Assembly: GCA_005881885.1 (NCBI GenBank)
Contig: VBDX01000145.1
Coordinates: forward strand, 1-32,564
Origin: Chloroflexota bacterium
Lineage (GTDB): Bacteria; Chloroflexota; Limnocylindria; P2-11E
Direction: 5' to 3'
DNA length: 32,564 bases
Positions 7,182-15,304 of the stretch are shown here, piece after piece (the stretch's first letter is position 1; the number at the start of each line of letters is the position of its first letter). Below the pieces are notes generated by a model. The model did no database searches. It was not told where the DNA came from and saw nothing but the letters and a program-made list of their open reading frames with translations. The position numbers and the translations under genes were made by a program.

Positions 7182-8747
7182 GTAGCCAGCGGCGTAACCC
7201 TCGCGACGCGGATCCGCGCCTCCCGCGAATGCCCCGTTCGGCTCGATAGCGATCACCTGCGCGCCGCCGGTGACCTCGTCCCAGTCGCCAAGCAGTAGCA
7301 CGTCGTGACCTTTCGCGCCGAGCGCACGGCGCACGGCCTCCGGGTACCGGCGCTCCATCTTCAGGGTGCGGCCGGAGTCGTGGTACCAGCGTGGCTCCTC
7401 GATCGCGCGCTGGACATCGAGTCCGAAGTCGATGAGCCCGACCGCGAGCTGGAAGTTCGTCTGCACCTGGGCGTGCCGGCCGGGAGTGCCGAACACGAAC
7501 CTCGGCGTCGACCCGTCCAGCACGATGACCGTGTTGAGCGTGTGCACGGGCCTCTTGCCGGGAGCGACCGCGTTCGGCGAGCGCGAATCGAGCGAGAAGC
7601 CGGTGAGCCGGTTGTTGAGCAGGATGCCTGTGCCCGGCACTACGCAGGCGGCGCCGAAAGAGCTGAACACGCTCTCGATCAAAGAGACCGCGTTGCCGTC
7701 GCGGTCGACGACCGCGAGATAGGTGGTGTCCGCGGGAGTCATGAACGAGCCCGCTTCGATCCGCTCGCTCGCCTTGGCGTTGAGTGCGCGGCGGCGGCTC
7801 GCCACAAAACCCGCGTCCAGAAGACGACGCGCCTCGAAGTCCACCCGCGCCGGGTCGCCGGCATGGGCGTCGCGGTCGGCGAATGCGAGCTTCTTCGTCT
7901 CGACCATGAGATGCACGAGCTCCGCGCTTCCTCGTTCGTGTGAAGCGAGGTCCAGTCCGTCAGCGATGGCGAGCTCCTCCAGAAGGATGTGCCCCTGCGA
8001 GACCGGCGGCTGACCGAAGACGCGGAGCCCGTGGTAATCGATCGCGAGCGGCTCGGGACGATCGGTGTGATGCGCCGCAAGGTCAGCCCGGTCGATCAGC
8101 CCGCCGATCGACGCGATCGCGGTCGCGAAACGCTCGCCGAGCTCGCCGCGATAGAACTCGTCGGCGCCGTCGCGGGCGATCGTGCGAAGGGTCGCCGCGA
8201 GGTCGGGCTGCTGGAGCATCTCGCCGGCGCGCGGCCACCGACCTCGGGGACCGAACACTCGCGCGGCTTCGTCGTCGCGCGCGAGTCGTTCGCCTTCTTC
8301 CGCGGTCGCGGCAGCGAGCCGGTCGCTGACCGGGAAGCCGTCCTCGGCGTACGCGATCGCCGGTGCGAGCGCGCGATCGAGGCCGAGACGCCCGTGGTGC
8401 GCGGAGAGATCGGCCAGGCCGGCGATGAAACCCGGGACGGTAGCGATGCCCGCGCCCTGATCGGGGAACGCGGCACCGAAGCGCTCCCGATCGAGCGCGT
8501 GCGGCGCGGCACCCGATCCGTTGTAGGCCGTGACCTCGCGCGTTCGCGCGTCATAGACGAGCGCGAAGACGTCCCCGCCGATCGCCGTGCGATGCGGCAT
8601 GACGACCGCGCAGACCGCAGCCGCGGCGACCGCGGCGTCAGCGGCGCTACCCCCGTCACGGAGCGCGGCAAGGCCCGCGGCCGTCGCCAGGTGGTGGCCG
8701 CTCGCGATGAGTGCGTTCGCGGCACGGACGGTTGGGCGTGTGGTCAC
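7179..8747 (-). CDS. Gamma-glutamyltransferase family protein (Ntn hydrolase)
   Basis: A 522-residue member of the gamma-glutamyltranspeptidase / cephalosporin acylase family. Members cleave themselves into two chains, and the new N-terminal Thr of the small chain attacks gamma-glutamyl or acyl amide bonds. The predicted cleavage is before Thr341 in ADTTYLAVVDRDGNAVSLIES. Other family marks: HLATAAGLAALRDGGSAADAA near residue 20, the MPHRTAIGGDVFALVYD segment, NNRLTGF (about 430) and the Gly-rich end of the small chain. No signal peptide is seen at the N-terminus, unlike periplasmic GGT, so it may act in the cytosol and on a substrate other than glutathione. A TAACAT hexamer lies 9 nt before GTG 8747. 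pxpABC in this window handles 5-oxoproline, the product of gamma-glutamyl cycling. Confidence 0.9.
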   Translation of the reverse strand: MTTRPTVRAANALIASGHHLATAAGLAALRDGGSAADAAVAAAAVCAVVMPHRTAIGGDVFALVYDARTREVTAYNGSGAAPHALDRERFGAAFPDQGAGIATVPGFIAGLADLSAHHGRLGLDRALAPAIAYAEDGFPVSDRLAAATAEEGERLARDDEAARVFGPRGRWPRAGEMLQQPDLAATLRTIARDGADEFYRGELGERFATAIASIGGLIDRADLAAHHTDRPEPLAIDYHGLRVFGQPPVSQGHILLEELAIADGLDLASHERGSAELVHLMVETKKLAFADRDAHAGDPARVDFEARRLLDAGFVASRRRALNAKASERIEAGSFMTPADTTYLAVVDRDGNAVSLIESVFSSFGAACVVPGTGILLNNRLTGFSLDSRSPNAVAPGKRPVHTLNTVIVLDGSTPRFVFGTPGRHAQVQTNFQLAVGLIDFGLDVQRAIEEPRWYHDSGRTLKMERRYPEAVRRALGAKGHDVLLLGDWDEVTGGAQVIAIEPNGAFAGGADPRREGYAAGY

Positions 8748-8756
8748 GCGAGGTTG

Positions 8757-8762
8757 ATGTTA
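8757..8762 (-). promoter_or_regulatory. -10-like TAACAT before the GGT gene
   Basis: TAACAT on the minus strand, overlapping the TAA stop of the upstream membrane-protein gene and ending 9 nt before GTG 8747. No Shine-Dalgarno sequence lies between. It fits the leaderless pattern but is at the long end of the spacing range. Confidence 0.35.
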
Positions 8763-9140
8763 GGGCGCGAGCTCGAACAGGATCCGCGACACGCCGGCTG
8801 CGACCGCCGCGATACCGAGGCCGAGGCTGAGCGAGCCGCGTGGCCGCGGGACCATCGGGGCGAGCGCGAGCGCGAGCAGAATGAATCCGAAGTGCGGACT
8901 GCCCCGTGTCAGGAGACCGCCGAACAGGACGTAACCGATCGCGCTCCACGCGAGCGCCGCTGCGCTGTCGACGACGATCACGAGCGCGCAGACCGCGGCG
9001 GCCAGGACCGCGCCCCAGAGCACCCACTCCGTCGCCGTCGCCGCAACGCGGCCGCCCGTCGCGTCATACGCGAGAGCGCCCATCGCGACGGTGTCGAATC
9101 CCGCGGCGAAAAAGCGCGCGGCCTTGCCGGTTCGGCTCAC
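8760..9140 (-). CDS. Small membrane protein of unknown function
   Basis: A 126-residue hydrophobic protein with about four membrane segments (roughly residues 8-25, 38-58, 63-82 and 85-120) and an Arg/Lys-containing start (MSRTGKAARFF). I do not recognise the family. GTG 9140 is chosen because a TAGGCT hexamer lies 6 nt upstream, matching the promoter spacing seen at other leading genes. The gene sits between the F420-type reductase and the gamma-glutamyltransferase with short gaps (23 and 12 nt), so it is probably read in the same direction from its own or an upstream promoter. Confidence 0.6.
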   Translation of the reverse strand: MSRTGKAARFFAAGFDTVAMGALAYDATGGRVAATATEWVLWGAVLAAAVCALVIVVDSAAALAWSAIGYVLFGGLLTRGSPHFGFILLALALAPMVPRPRGSLSLGLGIAAVAAGVSRILFELAP

Positions 9141-9146
9141 GCCCGG

Positions 9147-9152
9147 AGCCTA
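9147..9152 (-). promoter_or_regulatory. -10-like TAGGCT before the small membrane protein
   Basis: TAGGCT on the minus strand, 6 nt before GTG 9140, in a 23-nt gap. There is no Shine-Dalgarno sequence. Part of the recurring TANNNT-N6-9-start pattern of this window. Confidence 0.4.
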
Positions 9153-9163
9153 GCGAACGGCGA

Positions 9164-9643
9164 TCAGTCGATGCGCACGAGTCGTATGACCGGAAGCTCG
9201 CGATCAGTCTGCTCGGCGTATTTCCCGTAGCCTGGCGCGAGCTGCACGATCATGGCCCACGCCTGCTGACGCTCGGACCCATGCAGCGTCTGGGCTCGAG
9301 CTCGGAAGCTGCGACCGTCGATCTCGACCGATACATCGTCGGGGTGCTTCGCCAGGTTCAGCGCCCAGGCTGGATGCGTCGCTGAGCCCGCGAACGACGC
9401 GACGACCAGCCAGGAATCCTCGCCACGCGGGTCAGGGAACCAGCCGAGCGTGGTCGATCGGGATTGGCCCGTCCTCCCGCCGCGGGTGGTGAGGCGTAGC
9501 AGCGGTCGACCCTGCACACGCATCCGACGCCCGAACAGGATCCAGAACAACCGCTCGACCCGGCTGAATACCCAAACCGCCCATCGTGGAAGCTTTGGGA
9601 TGCTGGCGCCACGCGTGCCTCGCGGACCCAGCCGAACAGCCAT
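9164..9643 (-). CDS. Deazaflavin (F420)-dependent nitroreductase family protein (Ddn-like)
   Basis: A 159-residue split beta-barrel protein of the Ddn / F420H2-dependent reductase family. These enzymes pass hydride from reduced coenzyme F420 to quinones or nitro compounds. The family marks are LLRLTTRGGRTGQSRSTTL at residues 48-66 (usual form TTxGRKSGxxRxxPL) and SWLVVASFAGSATHPAWALNL at 77-97 (usual form VVASxGGxxxxPxWxxNL). The hydrophobic N-terminal helix (WAVWVFSRVERLFWILF) suggests membrane association, as in Ddn. The ATG lies 6 nt after the stop of the GNAT gene, so it is probably in the same transcript as the arg genes. It implies that the host makes F420. Confidence 0.88.
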   Translation of the reverse strand: MAVRLGPRGTRGASIPKLPRWAVWVFSRVERLFWILFGRRMRVQGRPLLRLTTRGGRTGQSRSTTLGWFPDPRGEDSWLVVASFAGSATHPAWALNLAKHPDDVSVEIDGRSFRARAQTLHGSERQQAWAMIVQLAPGYGKYAEQTDRELPVIRLVRID

Positions 9644-9649
9644 CCCCGC

Positions 9650-10216
9650 TCAGACCTCGGGTTCGCGTCCGAGGAACAGGCGCGTGTAGCCGACCGGCTC
9701 GCCCGCCGCGAGCGGCAGCGGAATGGTCCCGTCAAGGTGCAAGAGCATCGCGTGCTCGTCGCACTTGAAGCGCTTGGGACAGATCGGGCACTCCGCGGCG
9801 CTCTTTTCGGGCAGCCGGCCGAGGCTCGTGAGCATGAATCCGCACCGCTCGAAGAACTCCGGCACCAGCGTCAACGCGAATACGCGTCGCACTCCCAGCC
9901 GGCGGGCTTCGGCCACACACGCATGCACCAGGGCACGCCCGATCCCGCGGCCCGACGCCTCAGGCCGCACCGCCAGCGAGCGGACCTCGGCGAGGTCCGG
10001 CGTCAGGACGGCGAGCGCGCAGCAGCCCAGAAACGTCGGGGTGGACGGCGCCCTCGAACCCCCCGGCGGTCCCTCGGCCACCAGGAAGTCGCGCAAGTGC
10101 TCGAGGAGGAAATCGCGCGAGCGTTCGAGCATGCGGTCCTCCGCCGCATAGCGGTTGATCACCTCCTGCATGTCTAGGACGTCTTCGACACGCGCCGGCC
10201 GGATGGCGACGCTCAA
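9650..10216 (-). CDS. GNAT N-acetyltransferase, likely N-acetylglutamate synthase-like
   Basis: A 188-residue GNAT-fold acetyltransferase. The acetyl-CoA pyrophosphate loop is RPEASGRGIGRAL (84-96), preceded by the strand EVRSLAV. The C-terminal part has FFERCGFMLTSLGRLPEK and a Cys group C143-x2-C146-x5-C152 followed by DE, as in the short, ArgA-type acetyltransferases often found beside argH. The likely reaction is acetyl transfer from acetyl-CoA to glutamate, the first step of arginine synthesis, which would top up the cycle run by ArgJ. TTG 10216 overlaps the argH stop by 4 nt (TTGA), which supports coupling and this start. The substrate is inferred from family and position. Confidence 0.8.
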   Translation of the reverse strand: MSVAIRPARVEDVLDMQEVINRYAAEDRMLERSRDFLLEHLRDFLVAEGPPGGSRAPSTPTFLGCCALAVLTPDLAEVRSLAVRPEASGRGIGRALVHACVAEARRLGVRRVFALTLVPEFFERCGFMLTSLGRLPEKSAAECPICPKRFKCDEHAMLLHLDGTIPLPLAAGEPVGYTRLFLGREPEV

Positions 10217-11586
10217 CGGCGGACCGCCTCGCTCGCTTCGGCAAGGGCCTTGCGGACGCGATCCGGTGCGGTGCCGCCGGGGGACGCGCGAGACGCGAGG
10301 GACCGCTCAGGACGAATAACCTCGAGCGCGTCCGGCTCGAAACGCCCGTCGTAGGCGCGAAGCTCCGCGGCGCTCATGCCGACGAGGTCATTACCTTGGG
10401 CGAGCCGTTCGCGCACGATCCGTCCGACGATCTCGTGCGCCTCGCGGAAAGGGACGCCGCGCTTCGCGAGGTGATCCGCGAGGTCGGTCGCACCGAGCAT
10501 CCCGCGATCGGTCGCGCGCAGCATCGCTTCGCGATCGAAGCGCAGGCTCCCGATGACGAGCGCGAGGGTACTGAGTGCCGGCGCCACCGCCGCGCCGTCG
10601 TAGAGCGGGAGGCGCTGCTCCTGCAGGTCGCCGGCGTAGGCAAGCGGAAGGCCCTTCATGGTCGTCAGCACCGCGACGAGATCGCCGATCGCCCTCCCGC
10701 TCCGCCCGCGCACCAGCTCGGGAACGTCGGGGTTCTTCTTCTGCGGCATGATGCTGGACCCGGTCGCGTGCTCGTCCGACATTTCGACGAAGCCGAACTC
10801 CGCGCTCGACCAGAGCACGAGCTCCTCCGCGAGGCGTGAGGCATGCACAGCGGTCAGGGCGGCGACGTACAGGAAGTCGGCGATGAAGTCGCGATCCGCG
10901 ACGGCGTCGACGCTGTTGCGGAAGACGCGCTCGAGGCCAAGCTCCCGCGCGACCGAGGCCGGATCCACCGGATGCGATGTCCCAGCCAGCGCGCCCGCAC
11001 CGAGCGGTGACGTCGCGGCGCGCTCTCGGGCCTCGGCGATCCGTTGACGGTCCCTGCGGAGAGCTTCGACGTGCGCCAACAGATGGTGCGCCAGGGAGAC
11101 CGGCTGGGCGCGCTGAAGATGGGTGTAACCGGGAAGGATGGTCTCCACCTCATCATGCGCACGCGCGACGAGCGCTTGCGCAAGCCGCAGGACCGCACCC
11201 TCGAGGTCATCGAGCAGCTCGATCACGAACAGACGGAGGTCGAGCGCGATCTGATCGTTCCGGCTTCTCGCCGTATGAAGCTTGCCGGCGACATCGCCCG
11301 CGCGCGCGCGAAGAGCCTGCTCGATCGCGGAGTGGACGTCCTCCGCCCCGGCGGGCCACGCGAACGCGCCCGAGGAGATCTCGCCCGCGATGGCGCCGAG
11401 CTCTCGCACGAGGACCGCGGACTCTTCGGGGGTCACGATCCCCTGCCTGCCAAGCATGCGCGCGTGAGCGATGCTGCCGCGGACGTCGTGCGCGGCAATG
11501 CGCTTGTCGAGCTCGAGCGATGAGGTGAACTCGCGGATCCGTGGATCGAGAGGCTTTTCGAATCGGCCGGACCAGAGATCTTTCAC
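10213..11586 (-). CDS. argH: Argininosuccinate lyase
   Basis: Cleaves argininosuccinate to arginine and fumarate, the last step of arginine synthesis, in the cytosol as a tetramer. The 457-residue protein has the expected length. It starts WSGRFEKPLDPRIREFTSSL, has the catalytic region TARSRNDQIALDLRL near residue 110, and the fumarase/aspartase signature GSSIMPQKKNPDVPEL near residue 280. GTG 11586 overlaps the argG stop in GTGA, and its own TGA overlaps the next start in TTGA. It is expected to be co-transcribed with the rest of the arg block from the promoter before argC. Confidence 0.97.
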   Translation of the reverse strand: MKDLWSGRFEKPLDPRIREFTSSLELDKRIAAHDVRGSIAHARMLGRQGIVTPEESAVLVRELGAIAGEISSGAFAWPAGAEDVHSAIEQALRARAGDVAGKLHTARSRNDQIALDLRLFVIELLDDLEGAVLRLAQALVARAHDEVETILPGYTHLQRAQPVSLAHHLLAHVEALRRDRQRIAEARERAATSPLGAGALAGTSHPVDPASVARELGLERVFRNSVDAVADRDFIADFLYVAALTAVHASRLAEELVLWSSAEFGFVEMSDEHATGSSIMPQKKNPDVPELVRGRSGRAIGDLVAVLTTMKGLPLAYAGDLQEQRLPLYDGAAVAPALSTLALVIGSLRFDREAMLRATDRGMLGATDLADHLAKRGVPFREAHEIVGRIVRERLAQGNDLVGMSAAELRAYDGRFEPDALEVIRPERSLASRASPGGTAPDRVRKALAEASEAVRR

Positions 11587-12881
11587 CGCTTGCGCTTGTC
11601 CGCTGTCTTCCGCCGCGGCGCCGAGAGTGGCTTTCTCGGGATCTCGAGCGCGGCCTCGCTGTCCGCGCCCCAGAGCGCTTGCGTCCGGGCCTGGTTGCGG
11701 AGCGGAAGCCCGAACACCTTGATGAATCCTTCCGACGCCTTGTGATCGAAGGCGTCACCTTTGCCGTAGGTCGCAAGGGCGGTCGAGTAGAGCGAGTGGG
11801 GCGAGCGCCGCCCGGTCACGGTCAAGGTCCCGCGGTCGAGCCGCACGCGCACCTCGCCGGTGACAAAGCGCTGCGTGCTGCGCACGTACGCGGCGAGATC
11901 CTGATGGTGTGCCGAGAACCAGAGGCCGTTGTAAACGAGCTCAGCGTACTCACGGGCCATCACCGACTTGAAGCGCAACACCTCCTTGGTCAGCACCAGC
12001 GACTCGAGCGCCCGGTGCGCCTGATGCAGGACGACCGCGGCCGGCGCTTCGTAGATCTCGCGCGATTTGATCCCCACCAGGCGGTCCTCGACCATGTCGA
12101 TGCGTCCCACACCGTGCTTGCCCGCGACGTCGTTCAGACGCTGCACGAGTAGGGGGCCGCCGGCCTTCGAACCGTCGAGCGACACCGGAATGCCTTCCTC
12201 GAAGCCGATCGCGATCTCGCGCGGCTTGACCGGCGCTTCATCCGGGTCGACGGTCCACGCGAAGACGTCGCGCGGCGGCGCGTCCCATGGGTCTTCGAGC
12301 ACGCCGGCCTCGATGGAGCGACCCCAGAGGTTTTCGTCGACGCTGTACGGGCTCTTCTTCGTCGCTTCGACGGGGATGCCACGCTTGCGGGCGTAGTCGA
12401 TCTCTTCGTCCCGCGTCATGTTCATCCCGCCGCGCATCGGAGCGATGACCGTGAGGTCGGGCGCGAGCGCGCCGACCGCGAGGTCGAAGCGTACCTGGTC
12501 GTTCCCTTTGCCGGTGCAGCCGTGCGCGACAAACCGCGCGTCTTCCGCGCGCGCGGCGTCGACCAAAAGCTTCGCGAGCAGTGGACGGCCGAGCGCCGTC
12601 GCGAGCGGGTAACGGTCCTCGTAGAGCGCACCGGCCTGCAGCGCAGGCCAGACGAAATAGCGGACGAAGATCTCGCGGGCGTCTTGCACGATAGCTTTCC
12701 GCGCGCCGCTCGCGATCGCCTTACGCTGCACCGCTTCGAGGTCACCGGTCGCGCCGAGATCGCCGGTGCAGGTCACGACCTCGAACCCGAGCGCCTCGCG
12801 CAACCAGGCCACCGCGACGCTCGTATCGAGCCCGCCGGAGTAGGCGAGCACGCAGGTCTCGCCGGCGTACGGCTTGCTCAC
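11583..12881 (-). CDS. argG: Argininosuccinate synthase
   Basis: Joins citrulline and aspartate using ATP to give argininosuccinate. The N-terminal ATP-pyrophosphatase loop LAYSGGLDTSVAVAWL is clear (about residues 12-27). Other conserved parts are VAHGCTGKGNDQVRF, the SPYSVDENLWGRS segment and EDPWDAPP. At 432 residues it is somewhat longer than the usual 400 or so, because of a basic C-terminal tail (RRKTADKRKR). GTG 12881 overlaps the argR stop by 4 nt, and its stop overlaps argH by 4 nt. It uses citrulline, but no ornithine carbamoyltransferase gene lies in this block. Confidence 0.97.
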   Translation of the reverse strand: MSKPYAGETCVLAYSGGLDTSVAVAWLREALGFEVVTCTGDLGATGDLEAVQRKAIASGARKAIVQDAREIFVRYFVWPALQAGALYEDRYPLATALGRPLLAKLLVDAARAEDARFVAHGCTGKGNDQVRFDLAVGALAPDLTVIAPMRGGMNMTRDEEIDYARKRGIPVEATKKSPYSVDENLWGRSIEAGVLEDPWDAPPRDVFAWTVDPDEAPVKPREIAIGFEEGIPVSLDGSKAGGPLLVQRLNDVAGKHGVGRIDMVEDRLVGIKSREIYEAPAAVVLHQAHRALESLVLTKEVLRFKSVMAREYAELVYNGLWFSAHHQDLAAYVRSTQRFVTGEVRVRLDRGTLTVTGRRSPHSLYSTALATYGKGDAFDHKASEGFIKVFGLPLRNQARTQALWGADSEAALEIPRKPLSAPRRKTADKRKR

Positions 12882-13363
12882 TTCGCCTCCCGTCGCGCGA
12901 TGCCGAAGGTCGTCAACCGGCCCAGCAGCGCGCGGGCATGCCGCTCCGTCGAGGCCGCGACGAACACCGTGTCGTCGCCCGCGAGCGTTCCGATCGCTTC
13001 CTCGATCCGCGATGCGTCGAGGGCCGCGGCCAGCGCGTTCGCCGTTCCCGGCAGCGAGCGCAGGACGACGAGATTCGCGGCAAGCGCGCCCTCGACCGGG
13101 TAGTCCTCGCAAAAGCGACGCAGTCGCTCCGTGCCACCCCCGGGCGTTGCCGCGGATGGGGGCGCATACGCGTGCGCGCCGTCGCGCGCGACCTTCACCA
13201 GACCGAGCTCGACGATGTCGCGCGAGACGGTCGCCTGCGTCGCCGGGTAACCCGCTCCCCGAAGGGCGCGAACGAGCTCGGCCTGGGTCGAGAGCCGCTG
13301 CTGCGCGACGGCGCGCAGGAGCGCCTGCTGTCGATGGTGCTTGCGAGCGAGCGCCTCCCTCAT
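12878..13363 (-). CDS. argR: Arginine repressor ArgR
   Basis: A 161-residue arginine-responsive regulator. Residues about 15-60 form a winged helix (RLSTQAELVRALRGAGYPATQ followed by TVSRDIVELGLVKV). The C-terminal half holds the oligomerisation and arginine-binding part with LPGTANALAAALD and IGTLAGDDTVFVA (the GTA and GDD motifs). It should bind ARG boxes as a hexamer when arginine is abundant. An operator-like pair of A+T-rich repeats lies at the argC promoter, so the operon probably represses itself. ATG 13363 overlaps the argB stop (ATGA). The linker PPSAATPGGGTE between the domains is Pro/Gly-rich. Confidence 0.95.
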   Translation of the reverse strand: MREALARKHHRQQALLRAVAQQRLSTQAELVRALRGAGYPATQATVSRDIVELGLVKVARDGAHAYAPPSAATPGGGTERLRRFCEDYPVEGALAANLVVLRSLPGTANALAAALDASRIEEAIGTLAGDDTVFVAASTERHARALLGRLTTFGIARREAK

Positions 13364-14148
13364 GCGGCGGCCTCGAACACGGTGCCGACCTGCTCGCCGG
13401 CGAGAAGTCGCTCGACCGAATCCATGCCGCGGGTCGCCACGATCGCCGCGCGGCACCCTGCGGCCGCGGCGACCAGACATGCCTCGACCTTCGGCAGCAT
13501 CCCTCCCTCGATCGTCCCGTCGTCGACGAGGGCGCGGACCCGGTCAGCGTCCAGCCGGCCGATGACGCGGCCGTCCTTTCCGCGCACGCCGGGCACGTCG
13601 GTCACGAAGACGAGCAATCGCGCGGCGAGGCTGGCGGCGATCGCGCCGGCGGCGGCATCGGCGTTCACGTTGAGGATGTCGCCGTCGTCTTGCCCGAGGG
13701 CCGCCGGCGCGATCACGGGAACCCTGCCCGCATCGAGCAGCTCTTCGAGCAGGGCGCTGTCTACGAGCGTCACCTTGCCCACCAGTCCGAGCTCGGCATC
13801 CTCGCGTTCCGCGCGAAGGAGGCCGCCATCGATCCCGGTGAGACCGACCGCAGGAACGCCGCGTGCGATCAGCGTCGCGACCACGCGACCGTTCGTCAGG
13901 CCGCCGAGGACCGCCAGCGCGAGGTCCCGCGTATCGGGATCGGTGACCCGCAGCCCACGCACGAACCTTGTGTCCATGCCGAGCCGCTCGGCCCATTCGC
14001 CGACCGCCGGGCCGCCCCCGTGCACGACGACGAGGGAATGGCCGCCGTCGCAGAGCGACACGACCGCATCGAGGGCAGCGTCCGTCTCAGCGCCGACGGA
14101 ACCGCCGATCTTCAGCACCAGGACGTCCCTACGTGGTGTATTCGGCAT
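13360..14148 (-). CDS. argB: Acetylglutamate kinase
   Basis: Phosphorylates N-acetylglutamate with ATP, step two of the acetylated route. The 262-residue protein belongs to the amino-acid kinase family: VLVLKIGGSV near residue 10, the substrate loop VVVHGGGPAVGEWAERLG near residue 40, LNVNADAAAGAIAASL near 170, FVTDVPGVRGKDG and GTIEGGMLPKVEAC near 215. ATG 14148 gives a 20-nt overlap with argJ. A later start would cut into the first beta strand, so this one is preferred. There is no N-terminal extension of the sort seen in arginine-inhibited hexameric enzymes, so control is probably mainly by ArgR. Confidence 0.96.
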   Translation of the reverse strand: MPNTPRRDVLVLKIGGSVGAETDAALDAVVSLCDGGHSLVVVHGGGPAVGEWAERLGMDTRFVRGLRVTDPDTRDLALAVLGGLTNGRVVATLIARGVPAVGLTGIDGGLLRAEREDAELGLVGKVTLVDSALLEELLDAGRVPVIAPAALGQDDGDILNVNADAAAGAIAASLAARLLVFVTDVPGVRGKDGRVIGRLDADRVRALVDDGTIEGGMLPKVEACLVAAAAGCRAAIVATRGMDSVERLLAGEQVGTVFEAAA

Positions 14149-15304
14149 TGATCCGCACGTATTCCGCGGAGAGGTCGGTGCCCATGGCGCGCGCGGAGTG
14201 CGATCCGACGCCGAGGTCGACCTCGATCGCGATCTCCTTCTGCTCGAAGATCCGTCGCACCGTGGCGGCATCGAACGGGCACGGGGCGCCGCTCGCGAAC
14301 ACCACGACGTCGGCAATGCGCACGGTCGCGCGCGTCTGATCGATCTTCGCCCCGGACCGACCTGCGGCCGCCAGGATCCGGCCCCAGTTCGGATCCGCGC
14401 CGTGCACCGCGGTCTTCACCAGGTTCGAGGTCGTGATCGTTCGGGCCGCGCGACGCGCATCCTCCACGGACGCGGCTCCGCGCACGTGGACCTCGAATAC
14501 TTTGGTGACTCCCTCGCCGTCTGCAAGGATCTCTCGCGCAAGCCCTTCGGCCACGAAGCTCACCGCGTTCGCGAAGAGCTTTAGGTCGGCGCCGCGGACC
14601 CTCACGCCTGAGGCCCCGTTCGCCAGCACCAGGAACGTGTCGTTCGTGCTCGTGTCGCCGTCGACGCTGATCAGGTTGAAGCTCGCGTCGGCCGCGTCGC
14701 GGGCGATCGTGCGCAGATCGTCGACGGCGACGTCCGCGTCGCTCAGCACGAACGCGAGGAGGGTCGCCATGTTCGGATGGATCATTCCGGCACCCTTGGC
14801 GATCCCGCGCAGCCGTACGATGCCGGTGCTCAGGGGCAGATCGACGTGCCGCAGCTTGGGACGCGTGTCCGTCGTCATGATCGCCCTCGCGACGTCCTGG
14901 AATCCTGTCGGCCCGAGCTTCATCGACCGGACCGCGCTCGCGATCCGGTCGACCGGGAGGGGCACCCCGATGACCCCGGTGCTCGCCACCGCGACGTCGT
15001 AGGGCGAGCAGCCGACCGCGTCCGCGGCGGCCTGCGCCATGGCGACAGCATCGCGCTCGCCCTGCTCGCCGGTGCAGGCGTTGGCGTTGCCCGAGTTCAC
15101 GACGATCGCGCGCAGATTTCCGCGCTCCAGATGACTGCGCGTGACGATGCACGGCGCGGCGATGACCTGGTTTGTCGTGAACACCCCGGCCGCTGCGCAG
15201 GGGCGGTCCGAGACGATGAGCGCGACATCGAGCCGGCTCGGCGTCCCATCCTTTACGCCGGCGGCCGCGGCGCCGGCGGTGAATCCGAGGACGTCGTAGC
15301 TCAT
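14129..15304 (-). CDS. argJ: Glutamate N-acetyltransferase / ornithine acetyltransferase
   Basis: Moves the acetyl group from N-acetylornithine to glutamate, recycling acetate in arginine synthesis; some family members also use acetyl-CoA. The 391-residue precursor cuts itself before Thr181 in HPNMATLLAF, the usual self-cleavage site (KGAGMIHPNMATLL). Other marks are FTTNQVIAAP, VVNSGNANACTG and NTFLVLANG-like NDTFLVLANG. ATG 15304 overlaps the argC stop in ATGA. Having both ArgJ and an ArgA-like GNAT in one operon is usual for the cyclic pathway, where the synthase only replenishes acetylglutamate. Confidence 0.97.
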   Translation of the reverse strand: MSYDVLGFTAGAAAAGVKDGTPSRLDVALIVSDRPCAAAGVFTTNQVIAAPCIVTRSHLERGNLRAIVVNSGNANACTGEQGERDAVAMAQAAADAVGCSPYDVAVASTGVIGVPLPVDRIASAVRSMKLGPTGFQDVARAIMTTDTRPKLRHVDLPLSTGIVRLRGIAKGAGMIHPNMATLLAFVLSDADVAVDDLRTIARDAADASFNLISVDGDTSTNDTFLVLANGASGVRVRGADLKLFANAVSFVAEGLAREILADGEGVTKVFEVHVRGAASVEDARRAARTITTSNLVKTAVHGADPNWGRILAAAGRSGAKIDQTRATVRIADVVVFASGAPCPFDAATVRRIFEQKEIAIEVDLGVGSHSARAMGTDLSAEYVRINAEYTT

